A stretch of DNA of 64,000 nucleotides from positions 17,754,092 through 17,818,091 of the forward strand of contig NC_135554.1 in NCBI RefSeq assembly GCF_964340395.1, in the 5' to 3' direction. A program made the position numbers and the translations under genes. Below, one piece after another: positions 1-29,457 of the stretch (position 1 is its first letter; every line of letters starts with the position of its first letter). The notes beneath the pieces were generated by a model. The model searched no databases. It worked only from the letters and a program-made list of their open reading frames with translations, and was not told where the DNA came from. This stretch comes from Glandiceps talaboti (Eukaryota; Hemichordata; Enteropneusta; Spengelidae).

Positions 1-235
1 AATGACCCTTTTTAAATGTGTGTTCCCCTTTTCATTGTAGATTTGCTTCACTGAATTATACAACACATAAACTTGTATCATGTTGTGTGTGTATGTCATG
101 TGCTCAAATCCTCCTTTGTTGTTGTTATTGTTATTGGTGTTGTTATTATTGTTGCTGTTGCTATCGTGGAATCTCAATTCAGATATTCTAGCCAAATTCG
201 TTTTAGTACTAGTAGTGGCTTCATTTCACAGACCT

Positions 236-240
<5 letters not shown>

Positions 241-325
<85 letters not shown>
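241..325. repeat. (TA)n microsatellite
   Basis: 85 bases of uninterrupted TA lie just before the acceptor of the first visible exon. The rest of 1-354 shows no exon I can support; a CATTGTAG at 34-41 could be an acceptor but no coding frame follows convincingly. Confidence 0.95.
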
Positions 326-331
<6 letters not shown>

Positions 332-354
332 TTTTCTATTTTCCTTCAACATAG

Positions 355-16174
<15,820 letters not shown>

Positions 16175-16698
16175 GGGTCTACAAGGTCATTTTGTCTTAA
16201 ATCTTCTTTTCTTCAGCCCTAGAGTACAAATCTTCATCCAATAACAGGTTATTCTTGTAGTAAGACCGAAAGTTGCCGAACAAAAGCCGAAGATGACAGT
16301 AACTCTCGGAACAGTACCTTTGGCTAGCAGCTAGACTAATCACAAGTTTGCTATACAAAAAGGGTCAATTTTTCAGTTCAGTTTGAGCGATAACCCTGCA
16401 TTATCCAGAAGTTCTGCCACCAAAGAGTTCCAATGAAAACTTTCTGGTAATTCAAATATTTCCGAACAGTTGCTCTTACTATTTTTTACTTCGTTTAACA
16501 AGACACATTGAAAATATCGACGTAATGATAACATATTCGTTGTACCAGGCCATTGTTTACTTGCATTATGTAATATAAAAACACGTCTGGCAGTCGTTGG
16601 CGGCGCTCATAACGTTCTGCATAAACCCATTGGGTGTGGAGTGCCCGAACGAATGTAGTTCACAGTCTCTGATATCGTACAGTATGTTTTTAATTTGT

Positions 16699-16704
16699 AA
16701 TAAA
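16699..16704 (+). terminator. Candidate poly(A) signal of the pseudokinase gene
   Basis: AATAAA lies 525 bases after the stop codon, in otherwise non-coding sequence. It is the first canonical hexamer I found downstream of the last exon. Confidence 0.45.
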
Positions 16705-17050
16705 CCTCTTCTTTTTGTATCTAATCACAATGTAAGTAAACTACAACAGTGCAAGATTTGTACAGACCTGAAATCATTTTGATATCATATTGTCTTCTCG
16801 TTTCCAATTTTGCAATTAGGTTAACCGAAAACAATTTAACCATTTTGGTCACGTGACAGGACCTACGTGTTAATGCCAGTATTATGGATTGAGCCTAAAG
16901 AGACAGCTCAGCTAAGCCTGAGGGAGGTGTTTTGTTCGAAAACATTGCTTAGTATATACATAACTTTTGAAATAGTGTCATAATCTACTGTTACAAGTCA
17001 GTGAGTTAATCTAGTCCTCTTCCTTTTTCCACCTTAGTTTTTTTATTTGG

Positions 17051-17051
<1 letters not shown>

Positions 17052-17123
<72 letters not shown>

Positions 17124-17212
17124 ATATGTATATATATGTATAGTTTTAATTGATTGGTAATTTTCCAATCGGGAACCATTACATTGTGTTGATTATTTAT
17201 ATATGTATATAC

Positions 17213-17270
<58 letters not shown>

Positions 17271-17281
17271 ATATATATATT
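17052..17281. repeat. (GAT)n and (TA)n microsatellites
   Basis: GAT units at 17052-17122 and TA-rich repeats at about 17196-17280. The intergenic stretch 16705-17990 holds these and the next block and no gene. Confidence 0.9.
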
Positions 17282-17558
17282 ATGTTTCCCATCGATATAC
17301 AAAGTTTCATAAAAGTTGATTTTTTAAGTTAATTTTTGCATATCTCGTATGTTTACAATGAGTACAATCACATTTCGATGATAGTATATATTGAAGATGA
17401 ATTCAAAGGAGTTGTATATTTTTAAATTGCTTAAATTTTTTAAACAGTTAATTTTGTAAATTATAGCATTTATCTTTAGATTTTGAAAATTATGTAAAAC
17501 TGCTTTTGCATGAATAACACTAAATTATAACAGTTTTTGGTAGATTATAGATTATTGG

Positions 17559-17744
<186 letters not shown>

Positions 17745-17999
17745 ATCTCTGCCAGGTTCAATATGAACTGACTGCATACATTTTGCGTAGGTAAGTTTGA
17801 CATTTATTGAGCTATGCTCTTTTCGAGTCGATGATGGAGAATATGAAATGGTGTTGTCCATAGGCTGCAGTATCATAAAAAGAAAAAAAATCCAAACATA
17901 TCCCATGTACGTACACGGAAGACAGTTGGACCTAACAATCTTGTTCATGTACTTGTTTTGTAAATAATATAATTAGAAGTAGCTACTCACGTGTTATCG

Positions 18000-18384
18000 T
18001 AGACTCTCTCACAGTCCTCGGAGCTTCGCTTTACTAAAATTGACGCTAAATGAATTATTTTGTATGTCCCGATACCATCTACATAACGTACTCCATGATC
18101 GTACTCGAATAACCTTGTATTGTGCGCCCTCATCGACCACCTAGAGATATCTGTTCGTTGTAGTGTGACTGCGCTCCGTGTTTTCGCGAATCTCGGGGCG
18201 GCTTCGCGATAACAAGGGCGTCGCAGTCACACGTCAACGAATGGTTGTCTCTATCATGGTCGATGAGGGCGCACAATACAAGGATATTCGAGTACAGTTA
18301 TTTAGCTGGCATCGGTACATGCAAAATAATTCGTTTAGCTTTAATTTTATTAAAGCGAAGCTCTGAGGGCTGTAAGAGATTTTA
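18000..18384. mobile_element. 385-bp foldback MITE with 9-bp target duplication
   Basis: Almost the whole element is one palindrome: two arms of about 180 bases. The ends TAGACTCTCTCACAGTCCTC and TAAAATCTCTTACAGCCCTC (outside inwards) align. The inner arms share ATTGTGCGCCCTCATCGACC and its complement. GTGTTATCG occurs directly at both borders (17991-17999 and 18385-18393). Long inverted repeats with a 9-bp duplication are the hallmark of Mutator-like (MULE) elements. It is non-coding. Confidence 0.75.
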
Positions 18385-18679
18385 GTGTTATCGCAATATG
18401 TCATTCGTTGACGACTGATTTGGGTGTTAGACCTATGCCGGGAAAAGGTAATTTCAAACGAGTCAAATCAAAACGTTTAGATAATTTGGATACGTCATAA
18501 ATACAAATAAATTCGTTATTGTCATTGAAATAACACGTGAAATCAGTAAATCTACACATCATTGCGTCAAGAACCCTCGACTATTTGACGGTGGTAAACT
18601 GTTGCTAGAACAAAACAGCGTTCTTTCAATACTGGCGCGTTTATCACAGTGTTTGCCTCCGCCACATTCTTCAAGCTGA

Positions 18680-18698
18680 TGACGTCACAATCACCAAT
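18680..18698 (+). promoter_or_regulatory. CRE-like site and CCAAT box upstream of the F-box gene
   Basis: A perfect TGACGTCA octamer (18680-18687) and a CCAAT (18694-18698) lie about 230 bases before the start codon. This pairing is common in housekeeping-type promoters. No TATA box is obvious, and the transcription start is not determined. Confidence 0.35.
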
Positions 18699-18917
18699 TC
18701 AATATCGTAAATATGCACAGTTCGAATTCTACACGAAGCGCAGCACTATATATATATGTCACATGTATCACGCAATATGCTGAAGACGGTAGATTGAAAG
18801 AAAACATTAGGTTAATACAAGCAAGTATACGTACGTATTGCGATAGCTATGATTACTTTGTGAACGTTATTTTATTACTCACGACAAGTAAATCAACATA
18901 CTCTATATCGTGTCACC

Positions 18918-20462
18918 ATGTTTGAAGAAACGAGAATTTGTGGACAGGAAGGTAAGATTCCGGGTGCTAAAAACTTAACAACAACAAAACACCCACTATT
19001 TTATGATACTTTTAAGAGTTGTTTCTGTTCGGTTTTGCTAGAAATTTATTGATCCGCTTTGTCGTTTGGTATAGAAATTCTACATATTTTCGTACTATTC
19101 TGGTGATTTCGAAAATTATGATGAATCATCAAACTTGTAAATTATTGCATTAAAGTAGAAAAAGTGACAAGAATGGTGAATTTTGGATTCTGCATAATCG
19201 CTATATATACACACTCTCGTTTTGTTTATACTTATACCTTTGTAGGTGTACAGAGTTATGATTGGTTAAGTCAACTGCCAGACGACGTATTACTTCGGAT
19301 CTTACAGTTTCTTCATCCTCTGTCTTCTGACTTCCATAATCTAAGGTTAGCATGTACACGTCTTTATCATCTCAGTAAAACCGACGTGCTGTACCATTAT
19401 AGAACCTTGCAAATCCTTCCCGAACACGAGAGGGCGACATTTTATTTCTTGAGAAGAATTTCTCATACCTTGGCTATCTTGGATGTTTCTGGTTTACCGG
19501 ATATAGGAGAGCCACATTTGATACACGTTCTCATAAATTGCCGGAATTTAGAAAACATCAACACGGCTACATGCGCTAACCTTAGTGATAAGACCATGGA
19601 AGCCATGACCGCCCTACCAGGACCCATCTACGAACTTACTATCAGTGAGTGTCCCCTCATAACCAGTGAGGGTTTGTTAAGATTCGTTCAAAAGCACGGT
19701 AGCACGCTGCAAAAGTTAGTCATGCACCAATGTGATGGGATGCATCGGAAACGTTACCTCTTTTCATCCATCGGCAGACATTTGTCAGCGCTCGAATGTT
19801 TCTCTGTACGCGGTGACGAAAAATCTTGTAACATGTATCCCTGGACTGCGAGACAGGTGGAACTTGTTCTCCGAGAGAAACCGCCATTGAAATATTTAGA
19901 CCTTTCTTACTGCTTGGTGATGAGCCCAACTGCAATGTCGTTCGCTGCTAGATGTACTGGTATTCGAGTTTTATATATCAGGAGATGCTACGTCACAAAT
20001 GATTCCTTGGAAAGTATAGGTCAAGGGTTACACAACCTTTCACACCTTGATCTTGGCGACAACTACCTAGTAACAGACCAAGGTCTCTCACATATATCAA
20101 ACTGTCAAAATTTGATCCATCTTGACCTGACGGATTGTCAAAACGTTTCGGATGTTGGAATCTTACACCTGCAACATTTTTGTAAGAAACTAAGATTTCT
20201 GCTTCTATCACAATGTGATAACCTGACCGACAATAGTATTCGATTTCTGCCATTTCGTTGCCGCCATCTTGAATTTCTTGACGTCAGTTGCAATATTTAT
20301 ATCACGCATAAAGCTATTAAATCAGTTTTACTCAGGGGAAAAGAGAACTTGAAAATTCGAGCAAATGAATGTCCCCTCGTGTCAGCTGGACTGTTGAGTC
20401 ATCTACAAAGTGATATACTTACAATGGCTAATGTTCTTGAATTTGCGTTCTGTCCATATTAG
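18918..20462 (+). CDS. F-box and leucine-rich-repeat protein (FBXL type), two exons
   Basis: Exon 1 (18918-18951) begins with ATG in a CACCATGT context and encodes 11 codons plus one base. Exon 2 (19246-20462) completes the codon and encodes the rest, giving 416 aa. The F-box is at about residues 16-60: SYDWLSQLPDDVLLRILQFL followed by LRLACTRLYHLS. The remainder is a run of cysteine-type LRRs, for example LIHLDLTDCQNVSDVGILHL and LRFLLLSQCDNLTDNSIRFL. FBXL proteins are substrate adaptors of SCF (Skp1-Cullin-F-box) ubiquitin ligases: the F-box binds Skp1 and the LRR arc binds the target. The target here is unknown. Reading from an in-frame ATG at 19194 inside the intron would give an alternative N-terminus without homology. 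I choose the short exon because its phase matches and exon 2 has a good acceptor, TTTGTAG. Confidence 0.85.
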
Positions 20463-20849
20463 ACGTGCCAGTATACAACACTGCACATGTGGTGTGTATG
20501 TGACGTAACACATGACGTCAAACTCTCTGGTTGTTGTGATATATCCCAAACCCTCCCCGGCCCCAAACCAAACCATTATGAAATTAAAATGACGTTGGGT
20601 TATAGGAAGCCGAAATTTATAAAATTCACTTGCTATCAGTTCATAAGTTATCCAGCATTGTTTTCCATGACTGGTGGCCCAAAGGACACGTATCAAGTAA
20701 AATGTATTTATATCATAATATCTTATAGTGAAGTTTTACTCGTGCTAGTATTTAGTGTAGCATTTGTTTTTTGGAGTGTTGTCGTTCCCAGTTAATTTGA
20801 CATGCGCCCTCTATTGATAACTATTTGTAGAGTGTTTGTTAGTTACCGA

Positions 20850-20855
20850 AATAAA
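20850..20855 (+). terminator. Candidate poly(A) signal of the F-box gene
   Basis: AATAAA lies 388 bases after the TAG stop, with no earlier canonical hexamer noticed. This gives a 3' UTR of about 400 bases. Confidence 0.5.
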
Positions 20856-21042
20856 CACTATTTCATAATAGGAGTGTACTTGCATCGAACATAATTACGT
20901 ATTCCACTTAAACCCCCCCCCCCTCCCCGATTTAAATATAAAGTAAATAAAAATAGTAATGATGTAATTATTTAGTCAAATAGCATTCTAGACGAGTCTG
21001 AATCTATGCAATCGTTGTAGAATTTCGAGAATTGTATACCCA

Positions 21043-21093
21043 CCCCCACCCCCACCACCACCACCACCACCACCACCACCACCACCACCACCA
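21043..21093. repeat. (CCA)n microsatellite
   Basis: About 14 CCA units lie between the F-box poly(A) signal and the thioredoxin 3' region. 20856-23789 otherwise holds the tandem and foldback repeats listed and no exon I can support. Confidence 0.9.
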
Positions 21094-21599
21094 CTACAGT
21101 AGCACATACTTCTGACCAATATTCTCTGGTCTGAGATTGCACCCTTTGTCACCTCTCCTATGGTATTGTTTCTCTAGTTTTCTTATTTATACATTTTATC
21201 TTTATCTTTATGTCCATAAACATTACTCTTTGTAATGTTCTTATCTTAGACAGGTATATGATGTATTAGCAACAATGCAGGTTTGGTGTACAAACACTAG
21301 ATATATACAGCAGTACACATTTAAAGGCTTCACAAATCTCACACAAAAAAACAGTCTAATCTACACTGCATCGTGGCCCTCCTATCAGGCCAGCTTTTCA
21401 CCGAAAAGGGAAAAGTTGATACATAAGAAATCATGTGTTCCAAAATAAACAAGATTTAAAGTAACACACAAAATTAGTCTTTGCAATGAATAGATTTTAA
21501 ACTTTATTTCATTAAAGAAATTAAAAGGGGAAAATGACCCCAAATAGTAGACATACCATAAGATCTAGTCACTTGCATCTATCTATGCATAAATCATTA

Positions 21600-21715
21600 A
21601 ACCCGGACATTGAACAGCGCCCTCACTAGGCCAATTCGACCTAGACATTGAACATCGCCCCCACGAGACCATAAATCATTCAACCCAGAGATTAAACAGC
21701 GTCCTCACTAGGACA
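21600..21715. repeat. Degenerate tandem repeat with ATTGAACAGCGCCCTCAC
   Basis: Three diverged units share AACAGCGCCCTCACTAGG or similar and AATCATT(A/C)AACCC. No function is evident. Confidence 0.4.
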
Positions 21716-22021
21716 ACTGATTTTAATCTATACAATTGCATGGATACTCTTTGTTCTCGTTATCAAATAACAACAAATTAACTATCCAGAAAATCATATC
21801 GGGTCAGGGAACAACTTACAGTACAGTAGTACATTAATACAATTTAATTTGCACATTTTCTGAGGGTCCAAATTTACACCAAATTGTATCATTTACAAGC
21901 ACTGCCCATGATCAACGTTTACAACAGTAACATTCTAATGTGTATACTTCACACTATGAAATGTGGTACACAAAACGAAGAGCACAAATTTGATGTTTTA
22001 CCTTGTTTCTATATGAGACAA

Positions 22022-22207
22022 GTACCAAACAAAAATACCAAAGTAACAACCGCGAGCAGATCCAAACTCAAGCCAGTACTGAAAAAAAATACCAAATCTA
22101 CTAACAGCTGAGAGCTAATCCAAACTCAAAACGAGTACTGAACAAAAATACCAAATCTACAAACAAATGAGAGCTAATCCAAACTCAAGCCAGTACTGAA
22201 CAAAAAT
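22022..22207. repeat. About 60-bp tandem repeat, three copies
   Basis: Each unit contains GATCCAAACTCAAGCCAGTA or a close variant followed by CTGAACAAAAATACCAAA. It lies downstream of the thioredoxin stop. Confidence 0.7.
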
Positions 22208-22527
22208 TAAATAACAATGCAACTAAGCTAAAGCCAACCAATATATCTGAATGCTGTCTGGTAAAGTCTCAATGAAATGCACAATGTTAAAGACAACTGA
22301 CCATATATAATATTCTCTTAATGTGTTCTGATTGTCTGATTGCTGTATACTACCATATCTACTATGTATTATACCACGCACAAGCCACTTAGAACAAAAA
22401 ATATGGCATATATATACTCCGGTCATTCTACGTCATGGCCTCACATGTCTACGTGACTGGTTCTGCTGTGTTCGAAATATACTTTCCCTGATAATTCTTT
22501 GATATTACTGGCGCTGGTATGATTATA

Positions 22528-22682
22528 TTATTCTCCAATACTACTAGTTTTCTTCATTCAGTCGTAAAATACTAGTGACCTAAGGGGCCTTGTCACGACT
22601 CGTCTAGCATCTCGTACTGACAAAGGCCCCTTGAGGCATTCTTATTTTCCATGGCTGAATGAAGAAAAATATTGGGGAATAA
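22528..22682. mobile_element. 155-bp foldback element
   Basis: The left arm TTATTCTCCAATACTACTAG followed by TTTTCTTCATTCAG pairs with the right arm CTGAATGAAGAAAAATATTG followed by GGGAATAA. Inner arms GGGGCCTTGTCA and TGACAAAGGCCCC also pair. No target duplication is clear. It lies downstream of the thioredoxin stop, perhaps within its 3' UTR. Confidence 0.6.
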
Positions 22683-23789
22683 CATCTAAGTGAACAATTT
22701 GTCAACTGAATGCCCAATGTTGATAATAAGTTATAACTTATATGGTATATTCTCATGGCAGTGGAATGTGGTGTTGAAAACTGAAAACAAATATACATCC
22801 TGAATCCTGCTGTATTCTATTTTAGTGAACTTGGGGGTAGAAGTATTGAAAAGTGAAACTATACATGTTGAGTATTCTCAGTTCTGTACACTGTTTACAG
22901 AACATGGTGGTATTATTAAAATCAAACTGACAATACCCATTAAAATTTAATCTGTTTCCAGAAGACCTAAAAAAAAAGGGCATCCTTTCGTTGGCTTTTA
23001 ATGAATAGATTGGTTTTGTAGAGATCATCCTGTAAATAGACTAATGAATGCTTGATAATACCTCTTTCTATACATATGACAGGGTGCATAAGTTGTACGT
23101 TGTCAGAAACACAATCCACAAATGTAAATGCTTGACATACTTGAAACATACACCATAGCTGTCTAGAGTACATGTGTGAGTTGAATGTTTAAAGTCTATT
23201 TCATCATATGTTGCCAATTAGTCGGGGGTGTTAAAGTGCCAATCAGACAGGAAAAGGATGTGTTGATTTGAAATTTGGAAATTAGCAGTGGTTGCATAGC
23301 AATAAAAGTATTCAAGAAATGCTATTTCTTAGGACCATTTACCAGAAATTTACACAGATAATTGCCTGCTACACTTCCCGGCATCCAGATAATTGTTGAC
23401 ATGCAATGTATATGACTCAGAGTCCCAAAATTGTTAAAATTACAGAAACTTTGAAACTTTTCAATTTTGACTGACTTAGTATTATATAATCTACATTCCT
23501 TGAGGTTTGTTGTCTAGCAGAAATGTTTTTGTGTGAAGATGCCATTCTGGGACAAGACTCCAGACAATAGGACTGTTTCAATATCATAGGAGATATATTC
23601 ATATATTCATTCATATTTTAAAAGAAGATAACTTGCTATAATAATAGCAACCATGCTCATTATATTTCATAAAATCATAAATCATACTCTACTCCTAATT
23701 TAAGCATAATTTAACAAAATTACTTCTAAACAGTATTAAAACAACCATCCTCTGGCTTCATAACTGGAATTTATATTTGAACAATAATC

Positions 23790-25452
23790 TTATTTGCCTC
23801 CCTTTTCTTTTAATGTGCTACGGAGCTTGTCTTCATTAGCTCCTGAAAATTCTTCAACCTGTAGATCAAAACAAAAAAAAGAAGAGAAATACATAAAACA
23901 ATTTCTTACAATGTTTCTGAATGGCTAAAGACCTTGAGCAAAATTTGAACCATGCTTGTGCCTCAGTCAACCCAGCTGTATAATTGAGGGACCTGGTAGG
24001 ATAGAGGTTGCAATGTGAATGCTTTCATCCGATGTGCTGCAATGGATTGTGCTGCAACGGATTGTATACACTCAAGGAGTTGATATAATATTGCCACTGT
24101 GCCATTCTAAGTCTGTACATTGGTAATAATTGTAAACCATTTGAGCAGTGTGGGAAAGTTCCTTAAGAAACTCATAATATAATTATTAATATTACATTAT
24201 ATAATAATTACTTTGCTGACTACCGTAAAAATGATAGGAAACAATCCTGCAATTGTAGGATGAAACTATTTTGGAAGTTAAAGCAAATATATGATGGCAA
24301 GCAATAGCAATTTACAAATCGAGCATTACAATAAATTGACAGTGACAGATTCAATTTTACGTACTGTACAAAAGTCATTTATTGACTCCCCAACCTATTC
24401 CAATCTTCAAATTGACTCCCTAACTATATACCTATTCTAATCTTCAAATTGACTCCCTAACTCTATACCTATTCTAATCTTCAAATTGACTCCCTAACTC
24501 TACACCTTCTATTCTAATCTTTAAAATTGACTCCCTAACTCTATACCTATTCTAATCTTCAAATTGACTCCCTAACTCTACACCGTCTATTCTAATCTTT
24601 AAAATTGACTCCCTAACTCTATACCTTTTCTAATCTTCAAATTGACTCCCTAAATCTACACCTTCTATTCTAATCTTTAAAATTGACTCCCTAACTCTAT
24701 ACCTATTCTAATCTTCAAATTGACTCCCTAACTCTATACCTATTCTAATCTTCAAATTGACTCCCTAACTCTACATGTTCTATTCTAATCTTCAAATTGA
24801 CTCCCTAACACTATATGTTCTATGCTAATCTTCAAATTGACTCCCTAACTCTACAAGTTATTACATGCTAATCTTCATACTGACTCCTTCACTCACATGT
24901 TCTATTCTAATCTTCAAATTAATGAGGGATTTTACGTCTTGTTGCTGACCTAGCGAAATATGCAAATATGCCTAGCAACAATGGTTGTAAAACATGTGAT
25001 CATGGTCATTCTCAAGCTGTCGTCATGGCCATGTGTGATGATGTTGAGAACAATAATGTTGCTAAGTGTTTGACACTTTCAGCTTGACCATCCTAAAGTG
25101 GTTGCTATGGATGCAATGACTAATGCGAGATCTCATGAGATTTGCCACGAGACAAAAAAATGGCTTATTCACAAACTCTACATGTTCCATTTTATTCTTC
25201 CAATTTCTTACCTTCTCACTATTCTTAAAGAACTGAAAGGTTGGCATACAGTTGACTCCACAGGCCTCTGAGGTATCCTGTAAAAAAATTCACTGATTTG
25301 AAAAAATCTTTCATAATATCTAGCAGTTTGAAAATGTCTTATCAAATTGTATGCATGTCTGTTTGTGTTCATATACATGTGTGTCTGCATCTGTGTGTGA
25401 GTGTCTGTGTATGCGTATGAGTGTGTCTGTGAGTGTATGTGCATGTTTGTTT

Positions 25453-25512
<60 letters not shown>

Positions 25513-28500
25513 ATGTCGGTGTTAAATTTGACGTTAATAATATTTCCTTGTACCTAGATAAATTTTATCAGAAATATGGCCACCTCAGTGTGACAGTGTT
25601 TTGTACAATAGAAAGCACATAAATATAACTCAATATGAATATATTTTTCATTACTATATCGATATATCTATACATGAATTGTATAACAAATACAATAACA
25701 ACAAACCCCATGACAACAAATACCATGGCAACATCCGGGGCCAACAATTATGCATTTCATGGATCCCACATAACAGAACCTAAACATACAGCTTCAGCTT
25801 CCAAAACGTGGTTGAAATACACTCAAGTAATCTATGCTGTATACTTACTGAATTTACATCAACATCAACTTTTAAAAATACAACATCTTTAAATTCTGCT
25901 GCCATTGCCTGAAATAAAATGAGAAAGAAATTATTCCGCTAGTTTGGAGAGAGACATTAATGCTGAATATTTAAATCATTGCATCGATGTCGGCCGTAGA
26001 CGATCGAAATGTCGCATTCGTTTCCAATTTACCATTCCAAAGGACTATATTTTCCTGTCCTATCAATTCTTGGAAGTGTGAACAATATACTATATATAAT
26101 TTCTCCAGAAAGAAATGTTACATTTTTTATAGTGAATGAAAGTAGTACTAATTCTAAACATCTGTTTCTCTCCTCTAACATATTTTATTCAGTTTTTTAT
26201 GTATAACTATAATCGGCATAATACTATACATCTCACGTTAGATTATTTTAACCTCAATTTTCACAATAGCCGTGTTTCTACTAAGCTGTTAGATACCCAC
26301 AAACATAAATGGTCAGACTTCCCACTGATGAAAAATCGTTCATTGAACACCCTCTGGATGAAATAAACACTTCACTTCTTGCTAGAATTTCAATCATTTT
26401 AATGATATTTGAATGATTAAATAGCTTTTCTAGGTATAAGGACAAGTATCAAATTAGATGTAGCCGTAAACACTGAAATCTGATCAGTACTAAGTAAAAT
26501 GGATAAATGCAAAAAATCATCTTTCTACCACAAACAATATGTGTATCAGTCCCTGTGTCTTTATAAAATGTACCAGGGTTCCCCAGTCATTTTACCAGGA
26601 TTCCTGAACAAAATTATGGTAGATTGTATGGGAAACAATTTCAATTTTATTCCTTTCCCTCTTTCAGTCACCAGGCGTACCCCAACCTTAGCAAAAAACA
26701 TTGCAATCTAGTTTACATTCAGGGACTATCATAAATGTTACACATGCATAAGTTTAAAATATAGGCCACAGGGCAAACACATAGGTCATAGGTTAAATAC
26801 ACAAGTCATAGGTCAAATGAAAATGTCATAGGTCAAACATGTCAAATACATACGTCAATACATTAGGGTAAATATACAGGTCATAGATCAGATACGTATC
26901 AGGTCACAGTTTATACATACTTTGTATTTGGGGGCAATTTGCCTACATGGTCCACACCACTCGGCTGAGAAATCCACAACCACTAGTTTATCACCAGCTT
27001 GTTTCAAAGCAGCATCAAACTCTTCCTGTAAATATCAATACCACAATCAAAATTACTGGTAATGAAAATATCTACTCGGATTCAAAATAATTTTGCCAAA
27101 ATCTCACCAGCATATCAGGTTATACTACAGTGGACTACCAAGATGTAGACAAAAAATGTAGGATTCACTTCCATTTTTTTTACTCTGCAAAGTAGCAATT
27201 TTCATTAGGAATTATAAAACCTAAGTTGGTGAATATTCACTCTCACATAATAAAAACGTCAAGTACAGTAAATTAGGGCTGATGTGATATTCTACTAAAT
27301 ATTCAACATATAAATAATATGAGTGTCAGACTCTATGAACTGATTGCACTTCTAGTCCCTAAATTTCTGTCGGTCTCATTTTCATTATAATGAAAGAATG
27401 ACACTGATGATTCGTGAGTCAGTGACAAGCTGACCTTATATCCAGATATCAAGACATCATTTTTAATATCTCATTTTTTTCAATAATTTGTCAGCCTGTG
27501 ACAAGCTGACCTTATAGTCCATCAACGAGATGATAACACTCATATTTTTCATCAATATCTCAGCCCCGAACAACCTGCCCTCACAACCTGACAACTACTA
27601 GACAATATATTCTTTTTGTTATCAATCAATCTCTCTGCCAACGACAATCTGACCAATAAGTTATAATACTCATTCGTCATCAATCTCTCTCAAGTTTCAG
27701 TTTTAACGAAATAGAACTGACATAAAAACCTCGGCCCAATTGCTGTATTCTTTATAATCTTTGATATTACTTTCCTGAGGCCAACTTAATTTCATTGTTC
27801 TGCTTACTCCTAATGTATAGTTCTACAGGCTACATAATGCACATCAAATAACTTGATTCAGTTTCAATGTTAAAAACTGTGTGATTGGAAAGTTCATAAC
27901 TGAAATCGGAATCTGTACACAAAAGTGACACTGAAGACAAAAAAGAACTTCCCTGTGCAAATACAATTTTTGAGTGAAGTGTTCATTTGCCATATTGGAT
28001 AACACTATTGGCAAACAGCTCACAGGTGAACAATTTTAATATCAAAGTAATTTAAAAAGACATCATATTGATTCATATTTAATTGGGGTAAATACTGTAA
28101 CAGTTACATCAACTGCTGCACTTAATAGCACTTTGTATACAGTACGTAATATAAACTGGAATCACTGGTAAACAAGCATGATTCATTCATGCTATTCTAC
28201 AGGGAAATATCATTATCTCCTAGAAATTGAGAATAGTTTCCAGAATCTAGACAAGTTTCCACCTTGGGCATTACTCAGCTGGTTGTACTATACTCTTTAT
28301 TCAGCAAATTCACATTACTGGACTCCAAAAGCATTGCACTAGGGGGTCACAAATCGTGTCCAGTCACATATTTAAATTCCAATTTTGCAACTATGACATT
28401 ATACAGGATGCAAAGAGATTGACAAGGTTTACTGAATTTATACAAAAATAGTTCCATGTAAGTCTCACATGGTTTACATACAATAAATATTACATTTATA

Positions 28501-29419
28501 CTAGGGAAAATGTTATTTGTAATCAACTTCGTTCACATTTACAAAAAAAAAAAAAAAAAAAAATTGACCACCCACTAAAATAATAAATTTGGTGTGTTCA
28601 CCAAAATAATGTATGTTTAATAACAATAATACAATATACACAGATTAGATTTCAAGTTATTACATTTTTGTATTAAATTATGAAAAATACTGAAATTGTA
28701 AGTCATATCAGCTTTTATCTCAGGCCCAAAAAAGGGGTTTCTGGTCAGGACAGTTTGTCTAAAATGGTGCGACTTGATTTTTTTTAATTCTCAACAAACC
28801 TGTCACTCAGTCTACTATTTATGCCAGTTACTGTTCTTTTTGTTTAGTACTTTAGAGCAAGTGTGTATGAGGGGCAGATATCATTTACTTGTTCATGATT
28901 GGCTCTGCAGTTGCCTTCACTGAAGAAGGGAGGGTTATTTTTGTGTTTCCCCACGACAGACTGCATGGCCTGGACAAACACACACACACAAAAAAGACAG
29001 ACATGGTGATATTTAAGTGATACCAGAAACAATTTTTTTTGGCCAAAGTAATGTTTAATGTTTCTTATTTTCCCACTATTCATCAGAATAATTATTCATG
29101 TTTACATACACAGCAGTGATTACTTGCATTGGTGTACAGGAATACTAGCAGTACTATCACAGTGTAGTGTAATACTGGAAATCATTATTGCACATGTATA
29201 TAATATGTATGCAAATGAGCACAATCATTTCAATCATGTGCATGAAATCACACAAGATTCATTTTATAAAATTGTTCTGTTTCTGAGAAATCTTAAATAT
29301 AATGTATGTAATGATGTCAGACAGAACCCCCATGACATGTGTCAGTGTGGGTACTTTGGGTATTTGCACTTTTGCTTGTGGTGTTTTACTGCTGCACTTT
29401 ACAGGAAAGTCACAAACGA

Positions 29420-29457
<38 letters not shown>

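Noticed and set aside
237-354. In-frame start reading through the (TA)n tract into the first exon
   Set aside because: The Ile-Tyr run is microsatellite translation; a good acceptor at 354 separates it from the exon.
24381-24920. Repeat array considered as CRISPR
   Set aside because: Eukaryotic intron, units abut without unique spacers and vary in length; it is a minisatellite.
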